From positions 1-64,000 of the forward strand of contig NOWV01000200.1 in NCBI GenBank assembly GCA_003344405.1: a stretch of DNA of 64,000 nt, given 5' to 3'. This stretch comes from Trichoplax sp. H2 (Eukaryota; Placozoa; Uniplacotomia; Trichoplacea). The notes under the pieces were generated by a model that was not told where the DNA came from, ran no database searches, and worked only from the letters and a program-made list of their open reading frames with translations. Both the position numbers and the translations under genes were made by a program. Numbering within the stretch: position 1 is the first letter of the stretch; each line of letters begins with the position of its first letter. This document shows positions 13,055 to 26,773 of the stretch, in pieces.

Positions 13055-13900
13055 AGTCAAGATGGACGACTGTAGACTTGATCAGTCTACTGCAATTTTG
13101 GTCTGATAACATGTATCCATTCTGCATCAATTTAAAACTATGCGTAAGTAGAATCAGTCCACCCTGAAAGCACTTGGATAGAATTCATTCATTGCTCGTG
13201 GACAGCATGGAAGGTCAATTCCTAGCAGAACCAAATACGCAGGTGCAGTGGTACAGTACATACTACTGTACTTAGTACAGTAGTGTGCTGTACTGTACTG
13301 TACTGTATGTACTGTACAGTACTGTACACTCGTGATAAAGTACTGTACTGTACTGAGTGAGTACTGTACTCTCAGTCAGTGCTCCATACAATCCTACTGT
13401 ACTGTACAGTACTGGACAGTACTATAGTACTGCATACCGCATACTGTATTACTGACTGTACAGTGTACAGTGTACAGTACTTTGCCATCAAATATCTGAA
13501 ATACTGTGTACTGGTCTGTACTGTACTATACTGTACTGTACTGGACGGACAAAATGTGAACCGCATTCGGTCTGTCGGCGACTACCGTACAGTGTACAGT
13601 GTACAGTACCATACTGTCCAGTACTGTGTACAATGTACTGTAATGTCTTTGCTGATGGCGCAATCTTCCTTGGTCCATTCCTGTACTAGGGGAAGCAAGG
13701 TGGCGCTGCTCACAAGTGGATGCCAGAACTAGAGTCCACCAGTGGCAAATAATTGAATGTCATTGCATAGATGCAAATAGCCTCGTTTACTGATCGTTGT
13801 AGTCTCGTCTACTTTGGTTAGTCCACTGTGATTCTAGGCCTGATAAAATGCTTCAATACTGCATTCATTTCAAACTCTCCGTAAGTAGAAGGAAGTCTGT
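13055..13900. repeat. Diverged direct repeat flanking the TACTG block
   Basis: 13095-13160 and 13836-13900 share a series of words (GGYCTGATAA, CTGCATYAATTT/CTGCATTCATTT, CGTAAGTAGAA) in the same order. They bracket the palindromic block at 13245-13640, which suggests the block expanded inside a duplicated segment. Confidence 0.4.
13245..13640. repeat. TACTG/CAGTA microsatellite with palindromes
   Basis: Tracts of TACTG repeats switch strand sense to CAGTA repeatedly, producing perfect palindromes such as GTACTGTACAGTAC. The word ACAGTGTACAGTGTACAGTA occurs twice, near 13459 and 13591. Both strands are open for over 60 codons simply because the repeat lacks stops, so I do not call a gene here. 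Confidence 0.85.
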
Positions 13901-14264
13901 ATATTGCTATTTATTCCAGATAGGATCGTAACCAATCGACTGTACCCTTGCTGAATCTTGTTTATATACAGTATATAATACTATATATTATACACTTGGA
14001 TAGTAGGAGGAAATTTCTGCAATTGTGCGAGTACTGCAATTGGCTTAACGTCAAAGATGGATAGGTGGTCTCAACTAATTGATACATTTCGTTATTCAAC
14101 GGATACTCTACGCTTGCAACGCCAAGGGATCGACTTACAAGATTTATTACTAGATATACTGCAGGTACGGTCATGAAGAGGCGAAGAGAAAGCGTACCTA
14201 CTTGTCATAAAATTGAATAGAGAATTTTGAAATACTCTACTGTTAATACACAATGTGACGCGTA

Positions 14265-14790
14265 CATACTCATATTTGCTTGCATGCTCGATTGCATGCT
14301 TATCAGGTTAGATTGGTTCTTTAACTTACCAGACTTCGATAGAGGAAGGCTTAGTCCTACTTCTATTGTATTCCCTTGTAGTCAAAATAAAACGTATAAT
14401 AATCATAGGTTGTAAATGAGTTGTAGTAATCCTACTTAATGTCAAACAGCATCAAGTCGATTGGCTCGGCCTTACCTACCTTATTCAATCTGAATTGTTA
14501 TGCTTGGATTCAAAGGATATCTATGATTAAATGCTTGCACCTTCAATGACATGTTTGCCAGATTAGATCGGTACTTTAACTTGCCTGACTTTTATATCGG
14601 AAGGCTTAATCTTGCTTCTGGTGTTGACACCATGCAGTAAAAATACGCGCACAATCATCAATTCTAAATGAGTTGTTGTAATCTTACATAATCATACACA
14701 CTCAAGTGTAGCTTGACTGACGTATCCTTATCGAATTTCAGTTGATTTGCTCGGATTCAAAGGATATCAATGGTAAAATCAAAGCTATGT
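14265..14790. repeat. Degenerate tandem duplication, unit about 255 bp
   Basis: 14270-14530 and 14530-14790 share ordered words: AGATTRGATYGGTWCTTTAACTT, GGAAGGCTTA, AAATGAGTTGT and GGATTCAAAGGATATC. Neither copy codes for anything recognisable. It lies upstream of the AP-5 gene. Confidence 0.5.
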
Positions 14791-15099
14791 CACTCTTACA
14801 GGAAAGGGTAAGAATCCATATGATGATTGCATTGGTGGAACGGTCACTGGCGTTCTACCCTTTATTTGTCATTCCTGTCTTAGGGATTGATTGTAACTTA
14901 TACTGACCATTAAATAGGTTGCCATTTGCAATTGAAGCTTGACATATTTAATAAACTTATAAATACACCTGTAATATATTCTAGCCTATTCATTGTATCA
15001 GTAATAATCCGTATACTTGACCAAGTCGAAAGCTAGAGATACTATACCAGATTATGTTATGCAAATTCTAATTAACGATGGGCCGACTATTTATTTCAG

Positions 15100-18000
15100 G
15101 CTGACATTCTATTAGTGGATGAAACCAGGTAATGGAAAAAAGCTACGATACTCGTATACCAATTGAATATCAACTACACATACGACTCTGATTGTTTCTT
15201 TGTAATGCTTTACGTATAGTATTGTTACATAAGTATATCTGGTTATTTTTAACTAAATTTATTTATGCATCGAATAGTCAAGAACAAGCTATTGCTTCAC
15301 TATTAGGAGTTCTACAGCAAATCCAAATTCCAGAAACTGTATTCCCTACTTATGTTAGTAACCTAACATAGCATGTAACGATACACAGTAATGAGGAATA
15401 TGTTGCCTATTTTAGTAGAAACGATCTAATATCGCATAATAATGTTATTTCTCTCTTCAGTACGATTGCATTACTAACTTTCGTTTCACCGTCTAGATTA
15501 TGATTACTATCACTTCGCTAGTGATTCAATTTGATATCAAGGTAATTGATTATTATTATTGTGCACCAACAATTAAAAAAGAGTTTGTGGTATATACCAA
15601 TATGCACAAAGATCGGTAGTCATTGGGTAATACTAATCAATGGAAGAGTTAGCTAGATGTACTGGTCAATATCGTTTCTTATTCTAATCCTAAAATCGAT
15701 TGAAAGTAATACTTGCTACAATCAAAATTTCCTCCTAATTTTATATAGAATGTTTTTCCTGACTTGTTTGCAACCTTAATCCAAATTTTATTGAATAGAA
15801 TTGATAGGGTAAGTGTAGCATTGATTATTTTATATTTGCGATTCTAGTCTCTAGTCTAAAAATTTCTTTTTATATCATTCGACAGATCAATTCTGGAACT
15901 GATCGTATTCTTAGGGGTTTGGCTTGTCAATGCTTGACAGAAATAGAGCAATTATACCCGGTGCTTAAACCGAAAACTAATCATGCATTTCTGATATCTC
16001 TTATAGCCTAGTAGAAATGAATGTTTGATAATTATTACGTCCTTGTACATCAATTTGTTAATGTGCTATTTTTAATTTTTATATCAAGGGCTTACTTGGC
16101 CATCGTCTGGACTATTATTACAACTTATGCCAAGCGGAATGCAGCCATATTTTTCAACACTATTGGGTGAGATAATTACGACTAAAGCATAATATTAGAG
16201 ATATGCCAAGAATTTATCTTGCAATTTATGAGGCAGTACTTGATGTCGTGAGAATAATGTAGAAGGCTAATACATTTTCTAAAGTTGACATGAAAATCGT
16301 TTATTCTAAATTCTATCGATCAGAAATTCTTATTCTGTGACGTTTTCATAACACATTGATCGACTGTTGTCACCGCAGATTCTTTTCACTACAGTTTTAA
16401 AGAATGCCATTCAATGCATTATTCATGAACCACGCAAGTATGATTTACTGTGATATTATGCTACTCTGGCATTCATTTAATTAGCTCAAATTTGTATTCC
16501 ATTATTCTGTAAATATATTTTAGCAATTTATCTTTGAAAGATCTTTTCAATGGAAAACTAGAGTCTTCTAAGGTGGTTTTGTATTTCAATTCCCATTAAT
16601 TTTCTGCAATAGAAATAATTTATGTATGCATTAAACTTTAACGGTAAATTTATATTTGCTACTTAATTCTGAAATTTAGGCTCTTTTGGAAAAGAATTTA
16701 TCTTTTACGTCCAATCTTGAAATGGTTAATAGTGCTGAGCCACTGCTGTCTGATGATGACAGCAACCAGTTGAAAGCAATCATCTCCTTTGTTATGGATT
16801 CCGATAATTTTATGCTGTTAACGCCAACTGGGCAAATGCTGGTAGTCCTTAAGGTAATAAGTGTTTTGCTGTCTTTAAATAAAATTAGCCTATTGGTAAT
16901 CTAATCTTTATCGTTCAGCTTGTAGAATGTGTTACAGTTTCCAGACTATCGCAGAAGGTATGCTCCTATCAAGTATATCTGTGCTAATACTATAAGCTCC
17001 ACAATTTAGACTGATAATATATATATACTATGTTATGCTTAATTTTTCAGACCTTTAAATTACTTATTTTACAAAAGATGGTTACTTGCGATTTACCTTC
17101 ACTTCAATCAGTAATGCTACTTAAGGTAACCATTTATGATCGATTAAAGTATTCTAGCTATGATTATAATCTTGCACATGTAACTGAGGTAAGAAGTAAC
17201 CAACATAATATAGAGTATTTGTCTTTCATGAGTAGATGAAATGTGGGGACGAATTATTTAATCAAGACGACGATTATTACCTTTTAGAACGGTAATGTTA
17301 TTGAAAATGGACCGCATTCAGATGATTAAATGTACTAGAAATCTACTCTTGAGTTAATTATTCTGAATTGTGTTCTAGACTAGTATTGATGATACGGTCT
17401 CCTATGATTTCGCAAGAACAGCAATTGATTTATTGCGAATGGATCATGCACTTTCCGGATGATAGTAAGGTCGGTATTTGTAGTCGTAAATGATAACGAT
17501 TGCAAAACTTAGCTCGTCAGGCTAAATAAAAGAATATGACTTTGAATCGTTGTAGCCGATTGGAATGCGTTGCACAAAAGACATTTCTTTACCCTATTTC
17601 TGGGATTATAACCTTATCGTCTGGTTTTATCCGCAAGTCTATGACAATTTCGGTAATAAATAAAGTTGCTGTTACCTATTCGTATTACTATTTTCAATGA
17701 CATTAAAAATTTAAAATTGCCTTTTAGACATAATTTTACGTAAATTGATCATATTAAACCATTCCTTTGAATTGGGTGAATCTAGAGGTACGATAGAAAT
17801 CATGATACAATGTTAAATTAATTATCTTAAATACAACTAATGATAAAAATTTACATTGCTGACGTTATTTGCTGTAGAGACGACGACAATCCTTATCGGC
17901 TGTCTAACTGGACTTATGCAGCGTACTGACATTGCTGCTAGCTCTTTAGCTGTAACGACACTATTACGTGTATTCTACAATTTTTGTCAAAGGTTTCTTG

Positions 18001-20992
18001 ACAGCAACAAGTCTTTATCTAGCAGTATGTGCAGTTGTGTCCTAACAATTGTCAAGCGCCATCCTAATTTCACAATCCATATACTAAATTTTATTCGTTG
18101 CATTTCGGACACGCATACTGGCAGGTACCGTAATTATTCAAACCTGCCATTATAGACGGTTACTTTCTATGTTTGCTAGAGATAAAAATGTTCACGTTAA
18201 ATTATAATTTTGTGTAAATTTACTTTTCTACTTAGCGGATTTCAACTGAACGTGTTGAAATCTTTAACGGATTATATTGCCTCTGTAATACCCATGACCC
18301 AAGTATTGCCCAATCTATTAGATCATTTACGATTGCTAGAAGTCTCTGCACAAGAAAAAGAAATCAAACCGATGGTATAATTGCCTTGAAACTTAAACAC
18401 GAAACATCTACATGCTTTTTGTAGTTGAACTATAGTAAAATTAGATAAATAATTACTATTTATATCTGTAATTCAATGATATTGAAAATTGTTATATAAA
18501 GGTTATCGTGCAATTTCTTCAAAATCTTCTTGAAACCAGTGATATATGTCAGTTTGGCATGTGGAAAACTGGTCAAGCAGTACTTTCTATTTGCCGTTGC
18601 ATCATGATAAACCATGATACGACATACATATTGAAAGGTAACAAGAGAAATTTTTCATAGAAATATGTGTATGAATAGCGCAAAAATATATTTAGCTAAT
18701 GCAAGATGTACTGTTTTTATAGATTTATGTGAAGTTTTGATGAAGATGAAAGATTATTTTAATGATGTTGGTATCCTTTTACTTTCTCGCTATTTCAAAT
18801 CATAAGTTTTAGTAGTTGATAATCCTCATATTTCAAAAAGTTTATTCTTAACACGTTTTATTAAGATATTAAAGATCAAGCGTATATGTACTATTGTTTG
18901 CTAACAAGCGTTTCTAATGATAAGGTAAAATTATTTTACATGATTCATTGGTCTGACGGTTAAATTTACATTGTGGACAATTATTCGAATTCTTATTATA
19001 GTTGAGAACTATTCTGTCGGCAGGTTCAAGTAATAATCAGTTAGAATTAATTTCAAAAATTGTAGTAGGTAAGATTTGCTATTGTACACCAACGTTTGGT
19101 AACTTAGTAGCATTTTAAGATTACTAGCATAAAGATTGTTTTTATGGTAATAGACGATATCTCGAAACTATCAAAAGAAGTTGATTTGCCGGTCATAGAA
19201 GTCGACGATTTAGGAATATCATTGGCAAAGTAAGCTATTGCTGTCATTTTATGTGAAAAATTAGGCTGTCTTTGTATTTAATCTGATGTTAAAGATGCTC
19301 ATAATTTATACCTGGATTCTTGGCATACCGATAGGGTTCCTAAAAATATGTATACAGCAGTCGATTTTAATAGCAAACGCGATCGCTTAGTTATAAGTTA
19401 CGGAGATATTGTACGAGAAGAAGGTTTGTGTTTGTCATAACCATAATATATCTAGCAGTAATAGGCATCTACTGATACAGGCCCTTACTAAAACTTAATA
19501 GGTTTATTAGATCATTACTTTAAACAACTAACTAGCTCGGAAGAGTTGTGGACAATAAATGTTGAATGTTTTATCTATTACGTAAGTATAGGATTAATTC
19601 GATCTCTTAATTGGATATGTAAATCAAGCTGATTTGGTTCAAATATACATATTGACTTTATTGTCTTCTACTGTATGCGGTATAATTTATTTTTAAGATT
19701 GAATTAGTATTTATCTTTCACAAAATAGAAGGAAGATTTAGCCGTTGACTATGAAAAGAAGTATGTTGCTATTGTACTGGAGTTAGAAAGCAATAGCAAT
19801 TACAAAAGCGTTAATGGTATGAGGATAGTAATTATTTCAATACTTGCAGAGAAATTTTTAGCGTTTGTAAAAGTTGCATTGTCACCAACTATATTGTAAG
19901 TGATAATTTTCCCATTGATGACTAGATGTTACAGTGTCATTCCTATCGAAGGAGATATCTAGCGCACCTAACCCAGGTGAATAATGTTATAAAATCGCTC
20001 TGTTATGGAAATAGTTGCAAGCCTTTGATAAAATATTCATATTTTGGTTATTGTAACTTCAAAATTGATTTGTACGCTCATTTGCACAGGTTGTCAAACG
20101 GTTATTTTTAAGATTCAAAGTGTTGATCCTTTGCCATGCACGTTGAATATTAAGTAAGTTATTTTAAGAACTCATTACTTAGCTTCTTTGCTATGTGATA
20201 ATAAGTTACTGATATCTTACGCGTATATACTTTCTTTAAGAGCTACAGTTACCGACAACGAAAATAGAACATGTATTGCCCCGCTGGATCCATTATCCAT
20301 TGAATTTCAAGATGTTATTCTTCCTTTAGCTTTGCCAACAGATTACTTTATAGTATGTTCAGATTTAATATCAAAAGATGATCTTGGTTATGGCTATAAT
20401 TTGTAACTTCTGCAATTATTTAAGGATATATTCTTAACGATATGAATATCAAGTGTCTTCCATTTATCTTTAGAATGATAATGAGGTCCTTTCGAAAAGA
20501 ATCCTTTTCGAGCAGCTGTGGTCATACATTGAAGGAAACCAATGCAAAATGTATTATAATACATACTTGTTAGAGATTTCAAATTGTTTTAAGTTTTGTC
20601 ATGAAAAAATTTCTATTAGGGCTGGAGATGGAAAACTTGGTGCAATATCAATTTGCTGTCTAAATCAAGCTGACTCTCAAGAATTGCAGGATACTTTGGT
20701 ATCAACACTTTCTGTTTATGTTATTGATCAAACTGGTAATTATTAAATTTCGTCTCTAAAGTGTATTGTTTTAATTTCCAAGTATATGATTAGTCTTTCT
20801 TTTAAATTTAAATATCAAAATTTTGCAGATGAGATCTGGATTGGCTGGTATCTTCCGCCTCGATATCATGTTTTACTGAAATGTTATCATCATTTAGATC
20901 ACTACATAAAATTTGTAATTGCTACCGATTATTGGAAATTGTTAACATATGTAGATGATTATTTGCATAAATTTGAAAAATTAGTATCATGA
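15100..20992 (+). CDS. AP5B1: AP-5 complex subunit beta-1-like, about 28 exons
   Basis: Probable beta subunit of AP-5, a late-endosomal adaptor acting with the SPG11/SPG15 proteins. Exons read in order: 15100-15128, 15278-15353, 15497-15541, 15886-15960, 16089-16166, 16379-16437, 16524-16572, 16680-16853, 16919-16957, 17051-17188, 17379-17469, 17581-17652, 17728-17787, 17878-18124, 18236-18374, 18502-18637, 18723-18770, 18866-18958, 19024-19068, 19154-19229, 19295-19423, 19502-19581, 19729-19816, 19850-19895, 19926-19976, 20113-20153, 20241-20352, 20500-20735 and 20829-20992. Family landmarks recalled from vertebrate AP5B1: LACQCLTEIEQLYPGLLG, FMLLTPTGQMLV, CEWIMHFPDD, DPLSIEFQDVILPLALP, and the C-terminal WYLPPRYHVLL. 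Most introns join in phase. The first 60-70 codons are not found. Joins near 17.4, 17.7, 19.25 and 20.5 kb do not fit, and the exon at 19926 needs a frame change. These may be micro-exons, sequence errors or decay. Confidence 0.8.
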
Positions 20993-20999
20993 CTCACTT

Positions 21000-22075
21000 C
21001 GGAGAGTGCTCAGAATTCAGGAATATAGAATTATTGTCATGGAATAGTTTATATTAGTCATTGAAGCTCAAACACGATACTAGGACATTTAACGACAAAA
21101 AGCACTATACATACGATATTTTGAAATCCAAAAATATCTTTATTAAAATTTTATATATTGAATAATGCACAAGCAATAGGATATTGAAAGCTTTCGTCCT
21201 ACGATTGATCGTACAACTGTATATAGAACTAAAAATTGTTAAATATATTGTTACGCTTTTTTTAGCTTTATATAAATTGTAATGACCGTGTCATAGTCTT
21301 CTGCTGTTACAGTCTCATACTAGAAATAGTTCAAGTGCGCCGTTTGACCCTATTAGCCACATACTGTACTACTACAATCAGCTGAGATCATTACAATAAT
21401 TAAAGGTAAAACTATTTTTATATTTACGTAATGATATATTTAACGATTATTAAATAGTAATTATTGATGTTTCCTGTCCTAATTGAATAATTGTTTTCTA
21501 TTATATATATACTTGATATCTAATGAAGAGCCATGTTGTCTGTTAGAAATTGCGATGCTTTTTCTATATGTTTTATGTTTTAGTATGAAATCCGCTCTCA
21601 CTAAAGAGTAACATTATGTAAGTTACAAGATTTGGGATTTTCATAAATGTTATCAGTGGTTACTTGCTTCAATTTTGTTAACATGCAATTGAAAACTTCA
21701 ATACAGCCAAAGCTTAACAGATTTTTCAAAGATAATAGCTAAGGTTACCAAAACATACCGTAATTTTTAGCTAGTAAGGGTAGGTCTTAAGCAAACTTAA
21801 TAATACTATATAGTAGCTTGGCCACGCTAAAATTTTTAGTGAAGTATTTCTCAAATTTTAAGAATTAAATACAGTACACTTACTTCTTAATTTTAATATC
21901 GTTTTATTATAACGAAGTAATCGTTATTTAATAGTTAATACTACTTTATTAATGAATTTAAATAGATTTAAACAGATATACGGTATAAAGTACATGGATT
22001 TCTGACTTAAATTAGAGATATAGCGACTGTAATGATTTTCAAGGCATTTTTATGCAATCTTAGGTACGTGTTACA
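21000..22075. other. No gene seen
   Basis: Spacer after the AP-5 gene stop at 20992. AT-rich, no open frame or repeat I can support. Confidence 0.5.
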
Positions 22076-22078
22076 GTG

Positions 22079-22697
22079 TTATATACTGTATTACAGTAGA
22101 AATATCTATGTTAGGATAATTCTATTAGACTATCCTTATTTAGTTAACTTCTAATTTGGATATACTGGGTTTTAATATAGCACTGACTTTTTATGACAGT
22201 AACACTTATACACATACTGAAATTAATAGTTATAATAGGGAATGCAAATCATCTGCTTACAGTTCGAATCATTGTGATTGTAATTTACTTATGGTAGACT
22301 GTAAATTATCATGGAAATGTTCCGTGATAGGACATATCGTAATCTGACTATTCTGTATTAGTCATTACATGTCTATGTTCGTAAATACTGTTGTCTGCAT
22401 TAAGGGAGCAGTAGCTAAAATTAATATCTAATTCAGTAAATGATTGTAATGTTAATTGTATTAACTATGACTCATGAACTATTGAGGAATAGTATATAAA
22501 TGCAGTATATTGTGAAATAAAGAATTATCCAACTTGGTGTTTAACGTAAAATACGAGGCGTTTAAGTCTTTGTGTAGTCTGCTAGAAGAGCAAAAGTGTT
22601 CGTGATAGTGCAGATATCGTTCCTTGATACGTGGTTCAAGGAATTGACTTATTCATCGTATATTGCGTTATCTTGTTGCAAAGCTGTTTTGTGACAG
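22079..22697. repeat. LTR-like interspersed repeat, full copy
   Basis: About 620 bases that align from end to end with 39225-39846. Both begin TTATATACTGTATTA and end TTTTGTGA. The right half also matches 173-466. It contains TGACTCAT, a TATA box, AATAAAG and a short hairpin. A 63-codon open frame at 22156-22347 is shared with the other long copy (48 of 63 residues identical) but has no Met start and looks incidental. Direct target repeats are not evident. Confidence 0.7.
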
Positions 22698-23442
22698 TAC
22701 GGTAGTTCTATTATTTGCACGAAATTGTAGCCATTGATATCCATTATCGGGATTGAATGGATCCACGTGTAGAAATGAGTGGACTAAATAATATAAAACA
22801 ATAATTAGAAGCATCTATCTACTATCAGTGCCTGAATTGAGTCATACTAATCTAAAATGGTTAAAGAAATAAAATTTTGGTCTGAAGTATTTTTTCTGCA
22901 TCACGCATCTTTAAGGATAATTAATCATTATCGGTCGTCCTGCTATAGCAGAGATCATGTCGATGAGCTTGGACTATCTTACAGAAATAAGGTCTTGATT
23001 TACATTTGTATCACCAAAATAAATCGACACTGCATGACTCAGTATAAATACAATAGTAATTAGATAATAATATTTTATTATTTATCTAAATTATAATATT
23101 TGTTTGCGTACAATAATGCGTCCCTAATCTAGAAAGAGTTAATGGACTTATTATCTCAATATAAAGAAAAAATTGGGTAAGAACAGCTTGTAGGAACATA
23201 GACGATAATGTAGACGAAACATTTGTAGAGTATAATACGTATGTCTGATAAGTATGAGTGATTATGACTTCCTATACAATTATCTGGCACGTCATATAAA
23301 ACTAATTAGTAGTTTTCATTACATTTAAATTTCTGTACTGATCATTAAACTAACGTTTATGGCACCGTATCAATTACGTTGACATGTTATCATTTTCTAA
23401 GCTATGTCTTCTGTAGTGATATCTAAACCTAAATGATCAATA

Positions 23443-23702
23443 TTAAGACAAGTGAAAAATGTACTCCGGATAAGCTGCGTTATCGTTAGAGACAACGAAA
23501 ATTGTTGGATGATGTGCTTTATCTACAATAGAATGAACGCGTATTGATTGGCTCTCAGGAATCCTTTGCAGATTAGGTTTGTCCTTGCCGGTAGATTTTG
23601 CATAAATTCCTGCTAATACACGAACGAATAGTAACATATTGCCGTATTGTAAGGCCTTTTGAGGCTGATATGCGAAATAGGTTCCTGTACCATGCAAACT
23701 CC
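23443..23702 (-). pseudogene. Isolated PARP catalytic last exon (orphan copy)
   Basis: A 260-nt exon with a clean acceptor (TTTATAG before 23702) and an in-frame stop. It encodes the second half of a mono-ART domain: GTGTYFAY with the catalytic-triad Tyr, YGNMLLFVRVLAGIY, and the terminal NDNAAYPEYIF. It is homologous to the last exons of P1 (26774-27030) and P2 (44155-44411) and begins in the same phase. I find no exon with the first half (the LFHGT histidine motif) between here and P1. It may be an alternative last exon of P1 or what is left of a duplicate gene. Confidence 0.75.
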
Positions 23703-23709
23703 CTATAAA

Positions 23710-26700
23710 ATGAATAAATTAATTGTAAGCACTAATTCATTGTTTAATTAAAATACACATGTTAATAACGTTATGTCAGAATTGATAAGCTAATGTGTTG
23801 TCAGGTAGTAATACATAGTAGTCGGAGCGTAATCGCCTTCAATCAAATTTCCTCGTGTTATTTTCATCGGATTAAAGCTTTACAATCAACAAGATAAGGT
23901 AATGATATCTTTATGTAAATTTATATTCTTAAATTGAAGTTAAGGGTGTCCAATGGCTAATTCTAATTGTAAGATTATGAAATTAATTTATAAATCGCTG
24001 ATATTGTAACTTAGTCAATAAACAAACAGACATAAAATATTGCTAGGTTATAGACACTCGAGATTATCATATCCATCTTCTGTATGTTTCAATAATATAG
24101 AATTTTGGACTTTGAATTCATTCTAGTTATCCTGACATTACGACAGAGGCTTTGTATTTAATTCACTATCATTCACTTTTACGAAATAAATAGTAAATTT
24201 TAATTTTTCAATTAAAATTTACAATTTATTTTTAGCTACAGAACAGCATGTATTCAGAACCTTCTATGAGTAAACGAAATTCTGAATAGGATGCAATTTA
24301 ATTAGCTTTATTGCTGCAATAATTTCTATAAAATGTCGTGCATTCAGCAATTTTTGCTAGATCCTAAATTCCTAACTAATATCTTAACGTTTTAATTTGA
24401 GGTATCGAACTTGACTCATATATCCTATAATGATATTTTAAGCTCTATCTCTTTATACAGCTTTGCAAGCTATTATAAAACGTTTCTATTAGTCGGTATA
24501 TTTCCTTGATTTTTTGCTCTTCCATTTATTAAAGTAAAGTAACTATAGTTCTTCTAGGTGTGGATAATGCTTTTATTCTTTTAGTGCTATGGCCTACTGT
24601 CACAAAACATCTTTCGTGAACGTACCTAAACTAGTCTATCTACCTTATGGTTCTCCGACTAACTCTGGAGATCCTCAGTAAGAGAAAACTAACTTATTCC
24701 TATACTATAGTAATCAAGTCAAAACGATAGGTTTAGGTTAATAAATATATTTATTACTAGCTTGCTTACGTTTGTACCAGTGTACCCTACGTTAGCCTCA
24801 GTGGAACTGAGATTAAAAAGTAATATTCAAGCTTATATATAGTTTCATGTGTCACGCTGTATTCTACTACGATAATTAATAACAAAATTCAATTAACAAC
24901 TAGGTTGTTGCCGAGATCGGTAACCTCCATAGTAACATTATTACACATATTAGATCAAAATATTATTCATTTCGGATAGAGCTCCGTCACACCTACTTAT
25001 TTATTAGCGACGCTATCTAAACTGCAAAATTATCAAATGTACTTATTTATTGTAAGTTTGTACACATGATGCGTGTATCGAACTAGATATTTTGATTGAA
25101 AATTAATAATATTATCTAACACTAACAAGTGTAACTAACAAATCTGAGGCAGAAATAATCTATATTTATATATTAAGAGATAAGAATGCATGCAGAGAGC
25201 AGGACAGCAGAATTAAATATGATATTTACCATAAACAGACAAAGTAATAATAAAATGATTGTATGAAATAGCGAAGACTGTAGGTGCTACAATTAACTAA
25301 ACATAACAAGCTATATTTCAGTATAATTGTAATTGTAATAGAATGTAAAGTTATCTCTATATTTGATACAATGCAAAATGTCTATACTAATATATTAAAG
25401 ATTATGTTTAGACTAAAATGAAATATAAATACGCGACAATTTGGCTCAGTAATAGAATAATCAAATTCCTTGTTTAAGAAAGAATTTTAAAGCATTTGGA
25501 CATTGTACATATTTTTAAGAATCAATTCCATTTATATATTACAGCTATAGCAAGTTATGGTATGTTTTGGCATGAAGAAAATTCAAAAGGGCATGATCAT
25601 ATAAGTGTAATTTATGTGATTACGAATAAACTCACTGTCAATATAAAACATAGATATTAAATTCTTTAAATTGTAGCAAAACGAAAAGATCATGCAAAAC
25701 TACTCGCAATCGTCTATGTAATGAACTTCTAGAAGGCTAAAGAACTTAAATACACTTTCAAGTCTTGTCTTGCAGATTGACTTTTAGAAAAGACTCTCAA
25801 AATTATGGAAATCATCCACATTTATCGGAATTTTCAAGGTGCAGAATATATGATAGCGGTAAAACAGATTATATATCTACGCCATTTTGTCTACTTGAAA
25901 GTCTGAAGATCTGTTAGTGCTCTATACAATTAATTAAGAATGTAGTGCACAATATTGTCACGTACTTTTTCTTTATTTCAAAGAAAGATCTTGTTATATT
26001 TCTAATATTAGAAGAATATTTACTCTTAATATTATTCGATAACTATCAGACACTATTAGTAAGTAATAGAACCGGTAGTCCGTTAGCTAAGGGCGTAAGA
26101 TATATGTGAATAAGTGCACTGTAATCATAATGATACCCGATACCATTAATAGGAGCGTGATCATATCCTGAACAGTTCGATTCTTGCGACCTTATATATT
26201 TTGATGATGGTTTAAATGCTTTATTTAGGGATTTATGCTTGATTTTAGGTAACCTTATTGTAGTATATGCATTGAGCTATACATATTTATCTAAGAACTA
26301 ACGACAGGAGCTGGCAATTTGAATCTAGTTCAAGATATCTTATTTTACATTTGCTTACTGGTTAATTATTACTTCACTATTTTAAAACCTTGAAATGAAA
26401 ACTTTCTTTAAATTCTACCTTGAGTGAGATTGTTACCATTTTGTGTACAGTAGATTTATAGATTAGCTAGAATAGATTAATTGCTTTTATTACCACATCT
26501 TTTAATCTAAGTACTATCGCTTTCTGGATAGATCCTAATCATAAATTAAAATTGAACAATGCTATTATGATTACAGGCAAATTCTTCTATTCATTTTACG
26601 AAGTTATCGTACTCGACATTGTCGATAGTTAATCTCGATATCAGGCGCCTGTTTCTACAGTTATATCGACCTGCTCGGAAGAAAATTTAAATCATTTTAA
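23710..26700. other. No gene seen between orphan exon and P1
   Basis: Three kilobases searched on the minus strand for a first-half catalytic exon, WWE or macro exon; none was seen. AT-rich with no clear repeat. If the orphan exon is used by P1, this would be intron. Confidence 0.45.
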
Positions 26701-26773
26701 TTAACAATACTACATTCAGCGGTTACTCTAAGATAGATCCTGCAAACAGATCTAAGCCTAAAAAGAATTAGTA

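Noticed and set aside
13372-13732. Long open frames on both strands over the TACTG block
   Set aside because: They exist because the repeat unit contains no stop codon in any frame; amino-acid content is just the translated repeat.
22156-22347. 63-codon open frame conserved between 22156-22347 and 39302-39493
   Set aside because: The similarity is explained by the whole 620-base repeat being duplicated; it has no Met start and no domain.
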